Assembly: GCA_902567095.1 (NCBI GenBank)
Contig: CACFLG010000001.1
Span: forward strand, 61,994-125,993
Reading direction: 5' to 3'
Length of the DNA: 64,000 bases
From: an uncultured OM182 clade bacterium
GTDB taxonomy: Bacteria > Pseudomonadota > Gammaproteobacteria > Pseudomonadales > Azotimanducaceae
Shown here: in pieces, positions 52,705-61,607 of the stretch
Layout of the letters: each line of letters starts with the position of its first letter
Numbering within the stretch: the stretch's first letter is position 1
The notes under the pieces: generated by a model
Told to the model about the DNA's origin: nothing
The model's input: only the letters and a program-made list of their open reading frames with translations
Databases searched by the model: none
Program-made: the position numbers and the translations under genes

Positions 52705-53844
52705 TTATCCTGAAAGCGCTTTGTCATAAAGATCTTCATAGTCTTCAACCGAAGCCGGTCTGGGGTTTGTGAAAGTGCAGATGTCTTTCGCCGCATGCTG
52801 AGCCAGATCAGGAATCGCATCTCTTTTAACTCCCATTTCCTCCAGATTTGCTGGAAGACCGAGATCGGAGTTTAAGGTTCGAATAGCTTCAGCGGGATCC
52901 GAGTCGTTACTAATTCCCATTGCAGAGTTTAGCCGAGCATACTTGTCACCTACGTGATCTCTATTGAAGTCCAAAATAGTGGGAAGGATTACCGCATTCA
53001 GCGTCCCGTGGTGAAGGCGCAGTGATTGGTCTGCGCCACAGGCGTGACTCATAGAGTGCACCGCCCCTAGGCCTTTGCTAAAGGCCATTGCGCCTTCACT
53101 TGCTGCCATCATCATATTCCACCGCGCATCGGCGTCTTGTCCATCTGCAACTGCTTTCAATAAATGTCCCTGTCCAACCGCTCTCTCGATGCCGTCACAT
53201 CCAACAGCTTCTGCTGGCGGATTGATGGCTGGGGAGAGCAGGGCTTCGATGCAGTGAGTCACTGCATCCATGCCTGTCGCTGCGGTTAAGCGAGCTGGTA
53301 AACCTAGGGTTAGCGAAGGGTCACAAATCGCGGTTTTCGGTATAAGATTTTGGCTGATCAGGATTAGTTTTTCGCCATTATTCATTATGATCACGGAGCC
53401 AGATGAAACCTCGCTTCCCGTCCCGGACGTTGTTGGTATTGCGATAAGAGGCGCTACTTGACCAATCTTTTCAATTCCTCCCAAACCAGCAGTGTACTCC
53501 AACAGGTCTCCCTCATGTGTCGCACCGAGCGCCACCGCTTTTGCTAGATCCATTGAAGACCCTCCACCAAAAGCAACGACCCCATCGCATTTTAGTTCTC
53601 GATAGAGAGCTAACGCTTCTTCTACGGCAACCTGAGTTGGGTTCTCGGGGGTCTTGTCAAAAATGGTAAGCGCGGCTTCATTGCTAAGCGTGTCTGTCAA
53701 TTTAGACACCATGCCAAGACTAACGAGTCCTTGGTCTGTGCATAACAACGGACGACGAATGCCGTGTTGGACCAGTACGGAACCGAGTTGTTGGCTCGCG
53801 CCGTGGTCGAAAATGGTCTGGTTCATGAATGTTAAGTTCGCCAA
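52705..53844 (-). CDS. Iron-containing alcohol dehydrogenase
   Basis: Group III (Fe-ADH) dehydrogenase of 379 residues. NAD-binding FGGGSSMDLAKAVA, IPTTSGTGSEVSSGSVI, and metal-ligand region DAVTHCIEALLS, AVHSMSHACGA and LHHGTLNAVILP with the His ligands. Typical substrates are short alcohols or hydroxy acids. It lies 109 bases downstream of DUF1826 on the same strand, so it could be in that transcript. If the natural metal is zinc-sensitive, an iron enzyme would suit zinc limitation, but this is speculative. Confidence 0.9.
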   Translation of the reverse strand: MANLTFMNQTIFDHGASQQLGSVLVQHGIRRPLLCTDQGLVSLGMVSKLTDTLSNEAALTIFDKTPENPTQVAVEEALALYRELKCDGVVAFGGGSSMDLAKAVALGATHEGDLLEYTAGLGGIEKIGQVAPLIAIPTTSGTGSEVSSGSVIIMNNGEKLILISQNLIPKTAICDPSLTLGLPARLTAATGMDAVTHCIEALLSPAINPPAEAVGCDGIERAVGQGHLLKAVADGQDADARWNMMMAASEGAMAFSKGLGAVHSMSHACGADQSLRLHHGTLNAVILPTILDFNRDHVGDKYARLNSAMGISNDSDPAEAIRTLNSDLGLPANLEEMGVKRDAIPDLAQHAAKDICTFTNPRPASVEDYEDLYDKALSG

Positions 53845-53953
53845 GATCTTCCCCCTTTAAGTAGATACTTCTTTATCCTACTGATATTTCTCTATACAAA
53901 CTAGTTGGGTGGAAAATTGTTTTATTAAAAATATAGAAAAATTTCGAAACACA

Positions 53954-54571
53954 TTAGCCCGTGAGAATTGGATCGAAGGTTAATAATAGGCGTGGACCCT
54001 CCTCGTGGGGCGAGCGATGGACGACACCGCTAAATCCGTCTTGCCATTTTCCTCCCTTAAGTAATGACATATCACCGGGGAGTAACTTACGGATTGTTTT
54101 TCCCTCTTTTAATGGAAGTGTATCCGAATCGGAATCACTAAGTATATCTTGCTGAACGTCGTCGCAGGCAATCCATTCTGTTGATGGACCCCTTACTGTA
54201 ACAAGCATCCGGCAAAAAACATGATCAGCATGAAACTTCGGACACATGAGTCCATGGATAGTGGCAACGCGAACCCTAACTTCCTCACAGTCAAGAAGTT
54301 CACGCAGAATCTTGTTAACGAAATTAATTTCGTTTGCGAGGAATGCTGCCTCTTCTTGTGTTTGCATTACACATTCAAGCTGTCTTAGCGGGGTTTCTTT
54401 GTCCGTCGCCGCCTGTCGCCAGTCAAGCTCTATGACTGCTCTTCTTTTGAACAACCCGTCTGCGAGGGATTCAAGCCTTTCCGAACTAGAACGCGCAACC
54501 GAGACTAACTCGATATTTTCGTCATAGATTTTTTTGAGATCACTGACTCGATCAGTCAATACGTGTTGCAT
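53954..54571 (-). CDS. DUF1826 family protein
   Basis: 205 residues; DUF1826, known chiefly as a neighbour of COG0523 GTPases in zinc regulons. Visible: HGLMCPKFHADHVFCRMLVTVRGPSTEW with His/Cys/His that may bind metal, and LLPGDMSLLKGGKW...VVHRSPHEEGPRLLLTFD resembling a cupin/2OG-oxygenase-like end. Catalysis is unproven. It begins 34 bases after the GTPase gene. Confidence 0.8.
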   Translation of the reverse strand: MQHVLTDRVSDLKKIYDENIELVSVARSSSERLESLADGLFKRRAVIELDWRQAATDKETPLRQLECVMQTQEEAAFLANEINFVNKILRELLDCEEVRVRVATIHGLMCPKFHADHVFCRMLVTVRGPSTEWIACDDVQQDILSDSDSDTLPLKEGKTIRKLLPGDMSLLKGGKWQDGFSGVVHRSPHEEGPRLLLTFDPILTG

Positions 54572-54605
54572 CGTCTTGGATTACCTATTTTTTCTTGGAA
54601 TTGAA

Positions 54606-55826
54606 CTAGCTTGCCTCATTATTTTGGTCCCAATCAGGAAAAGGATCCTCTAACTTAATCCAGTAATCTTTCCCTTGAAGAACCTCTTCTTCAGTCAGGA
54701 GGCACTCATCGAGAGTTTTTTTGATACCCCTTTGATCGAGATTCTGGCCGATGAATACAAGTTCTTGGCGCATATCGCCAAAAGGCTCTACCCACAGCTG
54801 ATTAATGGCGTTTAGGGATTCCGAATCCTTTGGCCAGTTGTCTCTCGGCACCGCCATCCAAAACATTCCACCAAAGCCATAGTGAGCAATTCCTCCCGCC
54901 TGACTCCACTGCCCTGCGAAACGAGGTCGGGTTGCTAGCCAGAAATAACCTTTGGAGCGAATCAACTTGCCGAATCGCTCGGTTGTGTGAAGAAACTGAT
55001 AGAATTTTTCAGGATTAAATGGTCGCCGTGCCTCATAAACGAAACTGCCGATACCATATTCCTCAGTTTCCGGAACGTGCTCGCCCCGCATTTCTTTTAG
55101 CCAACCTGGTGCTTTCTGCGCTTCTTCAAAACTGAATTTGCCTGTGTCTAAGACATGACTGACTTGGACTTGGCCATTTTTTATAGGCAATATTTTTGCG
55201 CGAGTATTGAGTGTCTTTAGGATTGCAGTCAATCGGTCGACTTCAGATTTTTTTGCTATATCCGTTTTGCTGATTAATATGACGTCTGCAAACTCGACCT
55301 GTTCTATTAAAAGATCTGTAACACTTCGAGCATCATCCTCTCCAAGCGACTCGCCGGTGTCTTGAAGATCTTTAGCTTCATCGTAATCCTTTAAAAAATT
55401 AATGGCGTCAACGACCGTCACCATGGTGTCGAGCGAGGCTACGTCCGATAGCGAGGCGCCATTCTCATCAGCAAACGTAAAAGTCTCAGCAACGGGCAGG
55501 GGTTCTGAAATTCCAGTGGACTCAATCATCAGGTAGTCGAATCGTTTCTCCTCGGCGAGTTTTGTTACCTCTTCCAAAAGGTCTTCTCTAAGGGTGCAAC
55601 AGATGCAACCATTGCTCATCTCTACTAGCTTTTCTTCGCTTCGGTTTAAAGAAACCTCATTTTGAACGATCGCAGAATCAATATTGATCTCGCTCATATC
55701 ATTAACGATAACCGCGACCTTTTTGCCTTCCCGATTGTTTAGGATGTGACTCAGAACAGTTGTTTTGCCTGCTCCGAGGAAACCCGATAAAACAGTAACA
55801 GGAAGTTTGTGTGCTGGACTTTGCAT
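54606..55826 (-). CDS. COG0523 GTPase, ZigA/YciC-like zinc metallochaperone
   Basis: G3E GTPase of 406 residues. Walker [17 protein letters not shown], the metal motif [13 protein letters not shown] (CxCC), [16 protein letters not shown], and a C-terminal CobW_C domain ending about residue 390 ([13 protein letters not shown]). The longer C-terminus separates it from the GTPase at 51159. A Zur-box-like site lies about 35-50 bases upstream. DUF1826 and the Fe-ADH follow. It probably distributes zinc to client enzymes under scarcity. Confidence 0.9.
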   Translation of the reverse strand: MQSPAHKLPVTVLSGFLGAGKTTVLSHILNNREGKKVAVIVNDMSEINIDSAIVQNEVSLNRSEEKLVEMSNGCICCTLREDLLEEVTKLAEEKRFDYLMIESTGISEPLPVAETFTFADENGASLSDVASLDTMVTVVDAINFLKDYDEAKDLQDTGESLGEDDARSVTDLLIEQVEFADVILISKTDIAKKSEVDRLTAILKTLNTRAKILPIKNGQVQVSHVLDTGKFSFEEAQKAPGWLKEMRGEHVPETEEYGIGSFVYEARRPFNPEKFYQFLHTTERFGKLIRSKGYFWLATRPRFAGQWSQAGGIAHYGFGGMFWMAVPRDNWPKDSESLNAINQLWVEPFGDMRQELVFIGQNLDQRGIKKTLDECLLTEEEVLQGKDYWIKLEDPFPDWDQNNEAS

Positions 55827-55857
55827 TGATCAACCCTCACCTTAGGTTTCTTATCAG

Positions 55858-55880
55858 GGGTATGATACAACATATCAAAA
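55858..55880. promoter_or_regulatory. Zur box upstream of the second COG0523 gene
   Basis: On the minus strand TGATATGTTGTATCATACC, close to the site before zur (ATGTTATATCATA; 12 of 13 positions alike) and to the Zur consensus left half. It lies 32-54 bases before the GTPase start. Confidence 0.55.
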
Positions 55881-56060
55881 AGATCGGGTGTTTTGAAGTG
55901 GATTTTGACTAGTGTGAGGTTTGACTATGAAAAAAGTGGGCGCAGAGGGTTGACCCTTTTTTTTTTAATTTCTAGTGAGCATAGGCTATTACTGCTTATT
56001 TCGTGCTTGTTTGAAGGGAGGTTAGAAACACATAACGAAAATTTATCCTCGCTAAGTCTC

Positions 56061-56411
56061 TTAAGTTTTCGCCGGGGCGTTCATATAATCCTTATAATAG
56101 GTGAGCAGTCCATCTTTTACGCGGTATAAACCGCACCCCTCGAGCTCGCCTGCTGGCGTTTGTGCAGTCCACTGTGCCCAAGCAACCTCGTTGTCTCCAG
56201 CGATTTCTCTGGCTACAAAACTTGTGCCGGAGGAGGCCGTTTCTTCGTTCATTTTTTTCATGAATTCTGCGATCGCCGCTTTCCCTTCGAATGTCCCGAA
56301 AAAAGGATCGACGAGTACAGCGTCTTCCGAGAATAGGTCTACTACTTTGGTGTAATCCCCTCCATCCTGAATCCCCCAAAACTGCTCGATAACTTCTTTA
56401 GCTCTTCCCAT
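56061..56411 (-). CDS. SnoaL/NTF2-like protein
   Basis: NTF2-fold protein of 116 residues (SnoaL-like): VIEQFWGIQDGGDYTKVVDLFSEDAVLVDPFFGTFEGKAAIAEFMKKM, then VAWAQWTAQTPAGELEGCGLYRVKDGLLTYYKDYMN. The ATG at 56411 has AGGA eight bases upstream, so the track start (56474) is rejected. Such proteins bind or isomerise small hydrophobic molecules; no substrate is indicated. Confidence 0.75.
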   Translation of the reverse strand: MGRAKEVIEQFWGIQDGGDYTKVVDLFSEDAVLVDPFFGTFEGKAAIAEFMKKMNEETASSGTSFVAREIAGDNEVAWAQWTAQTPAGELEGCGLYRVKDGLLTYYKDYMNAPAKT

Positions 56412-56667
56412 CAATAGATTCCTCTTTATGCATATATCTAATTCAGAATAACTTATGCCTGTATTGAGAACCACTCAAGTTCATTTAGTCCCATGGCAGA
56501 ACGGCTATAGTTTTAAGTAGAGGTCTTGCTTTTTGAAAAAACACAACTGGTTCTAATGGCGGGGCAGCTAACGTCTCGAATGTAATACATTTCGACTGTA
56601 ATGCCGTTCTGTAGACCATGCAGAATCAAGCGTTATTACCCATGCCTCTCGAGAGAGAGCGGATAAT

Positions 56668-56898
56668 TCATTTGATTGGCTTTAGCTTCTTTTGAGGTTC
56701 TTCTGAAATATTTTCTTTCTTCTGATGATCTTTATTCATTTTAGCGACGGCCTTGGTTACGTGCTCGCTAGTAATCTTCGCGTACTTCCATGAGCCGTAT
56801 AGGTTATCCATATCCACCTTAGGGCTATCGGGGTCCTGTTTCTTTTCCGTCACTGTTGCACGTTCCTCTTTGGTTTTACTCCCGCGCGTCGGGTTCAA
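56668..56898 (-). CDS. Small highly charged protein, hypothetical
   Basis: 76 residues starting at TTG, rich in Lys and Glu, with a central SWKYAKITSEHVTKAVAKMN that could form helices. No recognised domain. It lies 21 bases after the 60-residue ORF on the same strand. Codon usage is unremarkable; its reality is uncertain. Confidence 0.35.
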   Translation of the reverse strand: MNPTRGSKTKEERATVTEKKQDPDSPKVDMDNLYGSWKYAKITSEHVTKAVAKMNKDHQKKENISEEPQKKLKPIK

Positions 56899-56919
56899 TA
56901 ATCTAAAGTAATCATTGAA

Positions 56920-57102
56920 TCAATCGCAGGAATGGCAGCGTTCCAATTTGAAGATCTCAATCTCTTGCTCTTCCATCTCGATGGCATAGTCAATTAAGCA
57001 ACGGATTGCTTTTCCCATATCAGGCAGATCGTATTTTTCTGTAATGCCTGCGAGATAGTCTTTTTGAAAGTCCTTTAATTCAATATCGTATTCTTGTCTC
57101 AT
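56920..57102 (-). CDS. Small protein with C-terminal CxxC, hypothetical
   Basis: MRQEYDIELKDFQKDYLAG...: a 60-residue, mostly helical, acidic protein with a strand-helix-helix pattern resembling ribbon-helix-helix proteins (DMGKAIRCLIDYAIEME) and a terminal CHSC. The ATG at 57102 is preferred over the track start. It may be a small regulator; its target is unknown. Confidence 0.5.
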   Translation of the reverse strand: MRQEYDIELKDFQKDYLAGITEKYDLPDMGKAIRCLIDYAIEMEEQEIEIFKLERCHSCD

Positions 57103-57322
57103 AAATTTTCCCGCGCACGTCAAAATGTATATGTCATTAACTTAATACTAATTTAACTAAGAAACAATTGAGCGTTAAGCTGCTTAGCCCTAAAGCTTGA
57201 GGTGTGATGCTAGAGAAGGAATCTAGGTTTTCACTTTTCGCCTACGAGAAGATAGATCGGATTTCGTTAACATGAATGGTTGTTTTGGCCTCACCCAAAT
57301 GAAAATTAAACAATCTCGACGC

Positions 57323-57952
57323 CTAGCGCAATCCCTCTGGCTCTCCCGCTCCGAGACGAATTTTTTTTGGTTTTGGCCTGGGACTGCTAAAAGCTGCGTA
57401 GGAATGGTTAACTTCGCTGTGATGTTGCTCGTCTGCTCTCACCCTGATTATCAGATCGGACAATCGGGCGCCGGTGCCCATACCATAATAGTCGATCGCG
57501 AGTTTTGGTGCAGGCACGTTCTCTACGTGTCCACGTTCTACCAGCGCTAAATAATCTGTATAACTTTTCACGGCTTCTTCTTCGAAAAGGGCTACCATTT
57601 TGTGCGCTGTCTTGTAATCCACAACGTACAGGACGAAATAAAAAGCCATAAAGAAAAACTGTGCAATCAAAACTAAATATCTCTCCAGCAAATTAGGCTG
57701 AGCTATTTCAATAAAGAACATGAGATGCATCCGCTCGTTTTCCGCCTCAGCAAGCATCTCCCTGATTTCTGGGCCATATCCTGTCTTCATTTTCCTGAGG
57801 CTCTTCATGTGCAGCAACATCCCGGCTACGATTCCAGGAACCCCAGCTATAGTTTCTAACACTACGGCTCTGTGCCCGTAGCGTTTAGCGAAAAAGGTGT
57901 CAGCAAAGAATCTAAAAAAACTTGTTAAGGACTTTGCAATAAAAAATCTCAT
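57323..57952 (-). CDS. aox: Alternative oxidase (AOX)
   Basis: Membrane-bound di-iron ubiquinol oxidase that passes electrons to oxygen without proton pumping and resists cyanide and NO. Iron ligands are all present: LETIAGVPG (Glu), EAENERMHLM (Glu-x2-His), FEEEAVKSY (Glu) and VRADEQHHSEVNH (Glu-x2-His). Two hydrophobic segments (residues about 35-55 and 85-115) sit in the membrane surface. The length of 209 is typical of bacterial forms. It stands alone; no NO-sensing NsrR or NorR gene is near. AOX is uncommon but known in marine proteobacteria. Confidence 0.93.
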   Translation of the reverse strand: MRFFIAKSLTSFFRFFADTFFAKRYGHRAVVLETIAGVPGIVAGMLLHMKSLRKMKTGYGPEIREMLAEAENERMHLMFFIEIAQPNLLERYLVLIAQFFFMAFYFVLYVVDYKTAHKMVALFEEEAVKSYTDYLALVERGHVENVPAPKLAIDYYGMGTGARLSDLIIRVRADEQHHSEVNHSYAAFSSPRPKPKKIRLGAGEPEGLR

Positions 57953-58183
57953 TGCTGTACGACGCTCTGTTTAAATTAATTCTCATCGGCTAAAGATACG
58001 ATGGGGTTCAGGGATTGGATTATTGTTGGAGGTTGAGCATCTGGTGAACAAACTTATGAGTTACATTAGAGAGTCGAGAGCTCCCTGAAAGACTAAAGAT
58101 AGTTGGGTATGTTAAGTCCCGCAAATCTGACGCAAGATCACGTTGCTGTATAGAATCCAACAAGACATAGGAAAAGACAAAGA

Positions 58184-59183
58184 ATGAAAAATACAGATAC
58201 CTTAGATTTCACTGGACAGGTCGCGATTATCACTGGAGCCGGGAGGGGCCTAGGACGGCAGCATGCTCTTCTTCTGGCTTCGAGAGGATGCAAGGTTTTA
58301 ATAAACGATCTGGGGGGGGGCTTCTGACGGCAGGGGTGGTGTTGAGTCAAAAGTGGCTGACGCTGTAGTCGAAGAAATTAAAGCTGCAGGGGGAGAGGCG
58401 ACAGCCAACTACGAATCCGTTGAGCAAGGCGAGTTGATCGTGGCGGCTGCGATCGAGGCTTATGGTCGAGCTGATATTGTCGTGAATAACGCCGGGATAT
58501 TAACGCCTGAGGTTTGGTCTGAGCTAACTTTAGAATCATGGCAGCGCACTATCGATATAAATTTAACGGGTGTTTTCAGTGTTATGAAAGCTGTGTGGCC
58601 AATCTTCGTTAAGCAAGAATATGGACGCTCGATTATGACATGTTCTCCAGCCATGTACGGCGCTGGAGTAGCCGCCTACGCTGCAAGCAAAGCTGGCCTT
58701 ATCGGCCTCGCGAATTCTCTGCAGTTTGAAGCTCTTAAGCTAAAATTAGATATAAAGTGCAACATACTGATTCCACAAGCAGATACGAGAATGACTCAGG
58801 ACTTCGCTACGTCTGTTAATCAGCGCCGAGAAGAGCAAGGTAAGTCGGTTGGTCCCAGTGCTCCGAAGGCACTCACAGATAGACTCTCCCCAGACAAGGT
58901 TTCAGCGATGGTAGCCTGGCTGGCTCACCCAAATTGCCAAGCTAAGGCAAACATTTACGAAGCAGGAGGTGGATACTTTGCTCGCTTAAATTGGGCGAGA
59001 TCTAAACCTTTATTTGCCGTTGAGAAAGAAGATATTTATAAGGCACCTAAACCAGAGGACATAAGAGACGGCAAAGAAACTCTCGCCGATTTCAAAAACG
59101 GCGACATGCCAAACTCGGGTGATGGCACCATGGGCGGACCATCTGCTTTAGAGCAGGTTCTTAATCACTTAAAGTTGGTTTAG
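58184..59183 (+). CDS. SDR family dehydrogenase (17-beta-HSD4-like), frame broken at a G9 run
   Basis: Short-chain dehydrogenase of the MFE-2/17-beta-HSD4-like type. The first frame starts at ATG 58184 (MKNTDTLDFTGQVAIITGAG, then RGLGRQHA) and reaches VLINDLGGGF* at the G9 run (58312-58320). With eight G the frame reads NDLGGASDGRGGVESKVADA and continues into the track ORF (58353-59183): VNNAGIL, CSPAMYGAGVAAYAASKAGL (YxxxK). The region is 1000 bases, one over a multiple of three, giving 332 residues when corrected. It likely oxidises a 3-hydroxyacyl-CoA or steroid alcohol. Confidence 0.85.
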
Positions 59184-59294
59184 CTGAGCTTTGAGAAGCA
59201 ATCTCTAAAGATCAAAAAGAAAAAGCGGGGGCTCATTGGTCAAAAGACTATGCTTTAGTAACTTTATGAGATACAAAAGTGCTGAGGATTCTTT

Positions 59295-60257
59295 ATGTCG
59301 TATTTGGAGACACAAAAGCTTTTAGAGAGCAAGATATTTCTTGAGGATACCGATGCGCCGCTTCCGGAAGCTCTTAACCAAAAAACACGCTACGCTTTTT
59401 TCTCTGCTCTCGCCAAGGGAGGTAAGTCCGTTATCACGTCATGCAGGGATCTGCACCTCGGAAGAACGGTCTGCTATAAAACGTTGCGTTCTGAATTTCA
59501 AAATAACCCCATAGAGAAAAAACGCTTACTTCGCGAGGCTCGAATCTCAGCATTGCTTCAGCATCCAAACACCATACCAACATACGAAATTGGACGGGAC
59601 AATCAAGGTAATTACTTTTTTACAATGAAGTTAGTGCGTGGTTATACGCTGAGAGAATTACTCAATTATCGGGAAAGGTATGACCTTTCCCAACTCCTCG
59701 GTGTTGTTATTCAGATTGCTAACGCCCTAGCTTATGCCCATTCTGCAGGTGTGCTGCACAGAGACGTTAAACCAGATAATATTCTCGTTGGTCCCTACGG
59801 AGAGGTGCTTTTGTTAGATTGGGGAATGGCGAAGGTTTGGTCTAAAAGCCCTAACAGCCTTTCTGAGGAAAACGAGACAAATGAAGTAGATGGTCTGGTC
59901 AACATGACCGGGGAGGGAAAACTTCAAGGCACGGTTATGTATATGTCCCCTGAACAAATTGATCGTGACGTGAATATTGGTTTTCAAGCTGACATATATA
60001 GCCTAGGCGCTGTGCTTTACGAGGTTTTAACTGGGGAGACGCCTTTTAAGGGGAAAATTGTTAGAGAATTACTTGATGATATTCGATTCAGAAATCCAGA
60101 TGATCCAAAGGCTGTTGGAAGAGGGGCGGTGGCCTCCGATTTAATTGCTGACCTAACAATGCGGTGTCTCAAGAAAAAACCGTTAGAGCGCCCGAAGTCT
60201 CTTGACGAAATCATAAGAACTTTGAAAGAGGATCAGCCAATGGTTGCTCAGTCTTGA
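59295..60257 (+). CDS. Serine/threonine protein kinase (Hanks type)
   Basis: Cytoplasmic Hanks-type kinase of 320 residues with no membrane or sensor domain. The glycine loop is degenerate (LAKGGKSVITSC); the catalytic Lys is in VCYKTL. HRDVKPDNILV carries the catalytic Asp, and DWGMAK replaces DFG. GTVMYMSPEQ and DIYSLGAVLYEVLTGETPF follow. GAGGA precedes the ATG. A PP2C phosphatase gene follows after about 50 bases, giving a kinase/phosphatase pair; targets unknown. Confidence 0.92.
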   Translation: MSYLETQKLLESKIFLEDTDAPLPEALNQKTRYAFFSALAKGGKSVITSCRDLHLGRTVCYKTLRSEFQNNPIEKKRLLREARISALLQHPNTIPTYEIGRDNQGNYFFTMKLVRGYTLRELLNYRERYDLSQLLGVVIQIANALAYAHSAGVLHRDVKPDNILVGPYGEVLLLDWGMAKVWSKSPNSLSEENETNEVDGLVNMTGEGKLQGTVMYMSPEQIDRDVNIGFQADIYSLGAVLYEVLTGETPFKGKIVRELLDDIRFRNPDDPKAVGRGAVASDLIADLTMRCLKKKPLERPKSLDEIIRTLKEDQPMVAQS

Positions 60258-60310
60258 GAAGTAATAAGCACAAGACCCTTTAGCCGTTAAATTTTTTCGG
60301 GGAGCCTCCC

Positions 60311-61108
60311 TTGCCGCCAATAAATACGGACCACCTAAAAGATATTGAAAACCAATTAGCTGCGTCAAGAACCCTAGAAAAATATCAATTTTCTTCCTGT
60401 TCGAGGACCCACATTGGTTTGGTGCGCAAAAAAAACGAAGACGCTCTTTATGTCGATGAACAGCAGGGTCTTTGGCTTGTAGCTGACGGAATAGGAGGGA
60501 TAAAAGACGGCGATCTAGCTAGCTCAGCTGTCGTAGACAACTTAAGAAGTTTTAAACGGCTAGAGACTTTGAGCGAGAGTATTAGAGACATTGAGGCAAG
60601 GTTTCGTCTCGCGAATATAGCGTGCAGAGTAATGTTCGAAAAACGAGTAATAGGAAGCACAGTCGCTGCAATGCTTAATTTTGAGTCCATTGTTGTTTTC
60701 CTTTGGGCGGGTGATAGCAGAATATATCGCTTTAGGGGCGGTTCTTTGACGCTAATGACCACCGACCACAATCTTGCGCAAGAGCGAGTAAGGCGGGGCG
60801 AAATCTCTCAGGATAAGGCTCAGTTGCTTTCAACAGCAAACATTTTAACGAGAGCAATCGGTGTTCATCAAAATCTCAGGGTTGATATGGACTTTGCGCC
60901 CCTTGAGCCTCACGACCGCTATTTAATATGCACAGACGGACTCTACAAAGAGTTAACATTACCGGACATAGCGAAATCATTGAAAAATCAAACGATTGAA
61001 TTAGCTCTCGAAGAATTGACCGATGAAGCCTTGAGAAAAGGCGCAAAGGATAATCTTTCTGCGGTTATTATCGAAGTCAGCTCAATTAAAATTGACAATA
61101 CTGTCTAA
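60311..61108 (+). CDS. PP2C family serine/threonine phosphatase
   Basis: Metal-dependent phosphatase of 265 residues. Motifs: RTHIGLVRKKNEDALYV, WLVADGIGGI (metal Asp), GSTVAAML, WAGDSRIYRF, DGLYKEL, and KDNLSAVIIEV (metal Asp). It starts at TTG with GGGGAG six bases upstream. It presumably reverses the neighbouring kinase. No type VI secretion genes are near. Confidence 0.92.
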   Translation: MPPINTDHLKDIENQLAASRTLEKYQFSSCSRTHIGLVRKKNEDALYVDEQQGLWLVADGIGGIKDGDLASSAVVDNLRSFKRLETLSESIRDIEARFRLANIACRVMFEKRVIGSTVAAMLNFESIVVFLWAGDSRIYRFRGGSLTLMTTDHNLAQERVRRGEISQDKAQLLSTANILTRAIGVHQNLRVDMDFAPLEPHDRYLICTDGLYKELTLPDIAKSLKNQTIELALEELTDEALRKGAKDNLSAVIIEVSSIKIDNTV

Positions 61109-61175
61109 TTAGTCGCTTTATTTCGAGTTTTTCTATCTGGACTTACGATCCAGAATCTTATTTTAGTAATTAGAA

Positions 61176-61478
61176 TTAGCAGGGTTCATGGCAAAGCCAG
61201 CAAAAATCGAATGTCGGCGGGTTAGTTTCTTGACAGGAATTACATATCCATTCAGCTCTCTCGGGCTGCTTTAGTATTTCGTTGATTCGCTTAGAGGCGC
61301 CGGGGGCTTTGTCATCGCGTATCACCCACAGCTCTACCCAGGTCTCACCAGGAGCTATTTCTCCTGTTGCTCCGCCCAAAATGTCATTCCGAATCTCTGT
61401 TTCTATTCCGAGTTCGTTTAACGCGCTGGACATGCTGCAAAGCACGATGGGGTTAGGGTGAGAATATACTAGCTTCAT
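61176..61478 (-). CDS. DUF2007 protein with C-terminal RanBP2-like zinc finger
   Basis: 100 residues: an N-terminal DUF2007 domain (MKLVYSHPNPIVLCSMSSAL; ETWVELWVIRDD) and a C-terminal zinc ribbon WICNSCQETNPPTFDFCWLC (C-x2-C-x10-C-x2-C), the RanBP2-type pattern. DUF2007 is a putative signal-transducing domain of unknown role. It is convergent with the phosphatase gene. Confidence 0.75.
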   Translation of the reverse strand: MKLVYSHPNPIVLCSMSSALNELGIETEIRNDILGGATGEIAPGETWVELWVIRDDKAPGASKRINEILKQPERAEWICNSCQETNPPTFDFCWLCHEPC

Positions 61479-61607
61479 AAAAGTTTAGAGGGCCTTGATT
61501 TCCTCATCTAAATTGTTGCAATGCCATTCCAGAAGGTCCCTTTCAGGAGATTGTTTAGGGTTCTCTTGAAAATTTAAAAGCATTGAGAAATAAGGTATTG
61601 GATGATC

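Noticed and set aside
55893-56129. 78-residue plus-strand ORF before the NTF2-like gene end
   Set aside because: No ribosome site, odd composition, overlaps the real gene's 3' end.
57272-57550. 92-residue plus-strand ORF
   Set aside because: Mostly antisense to the alternative oxidase gene; no family features.
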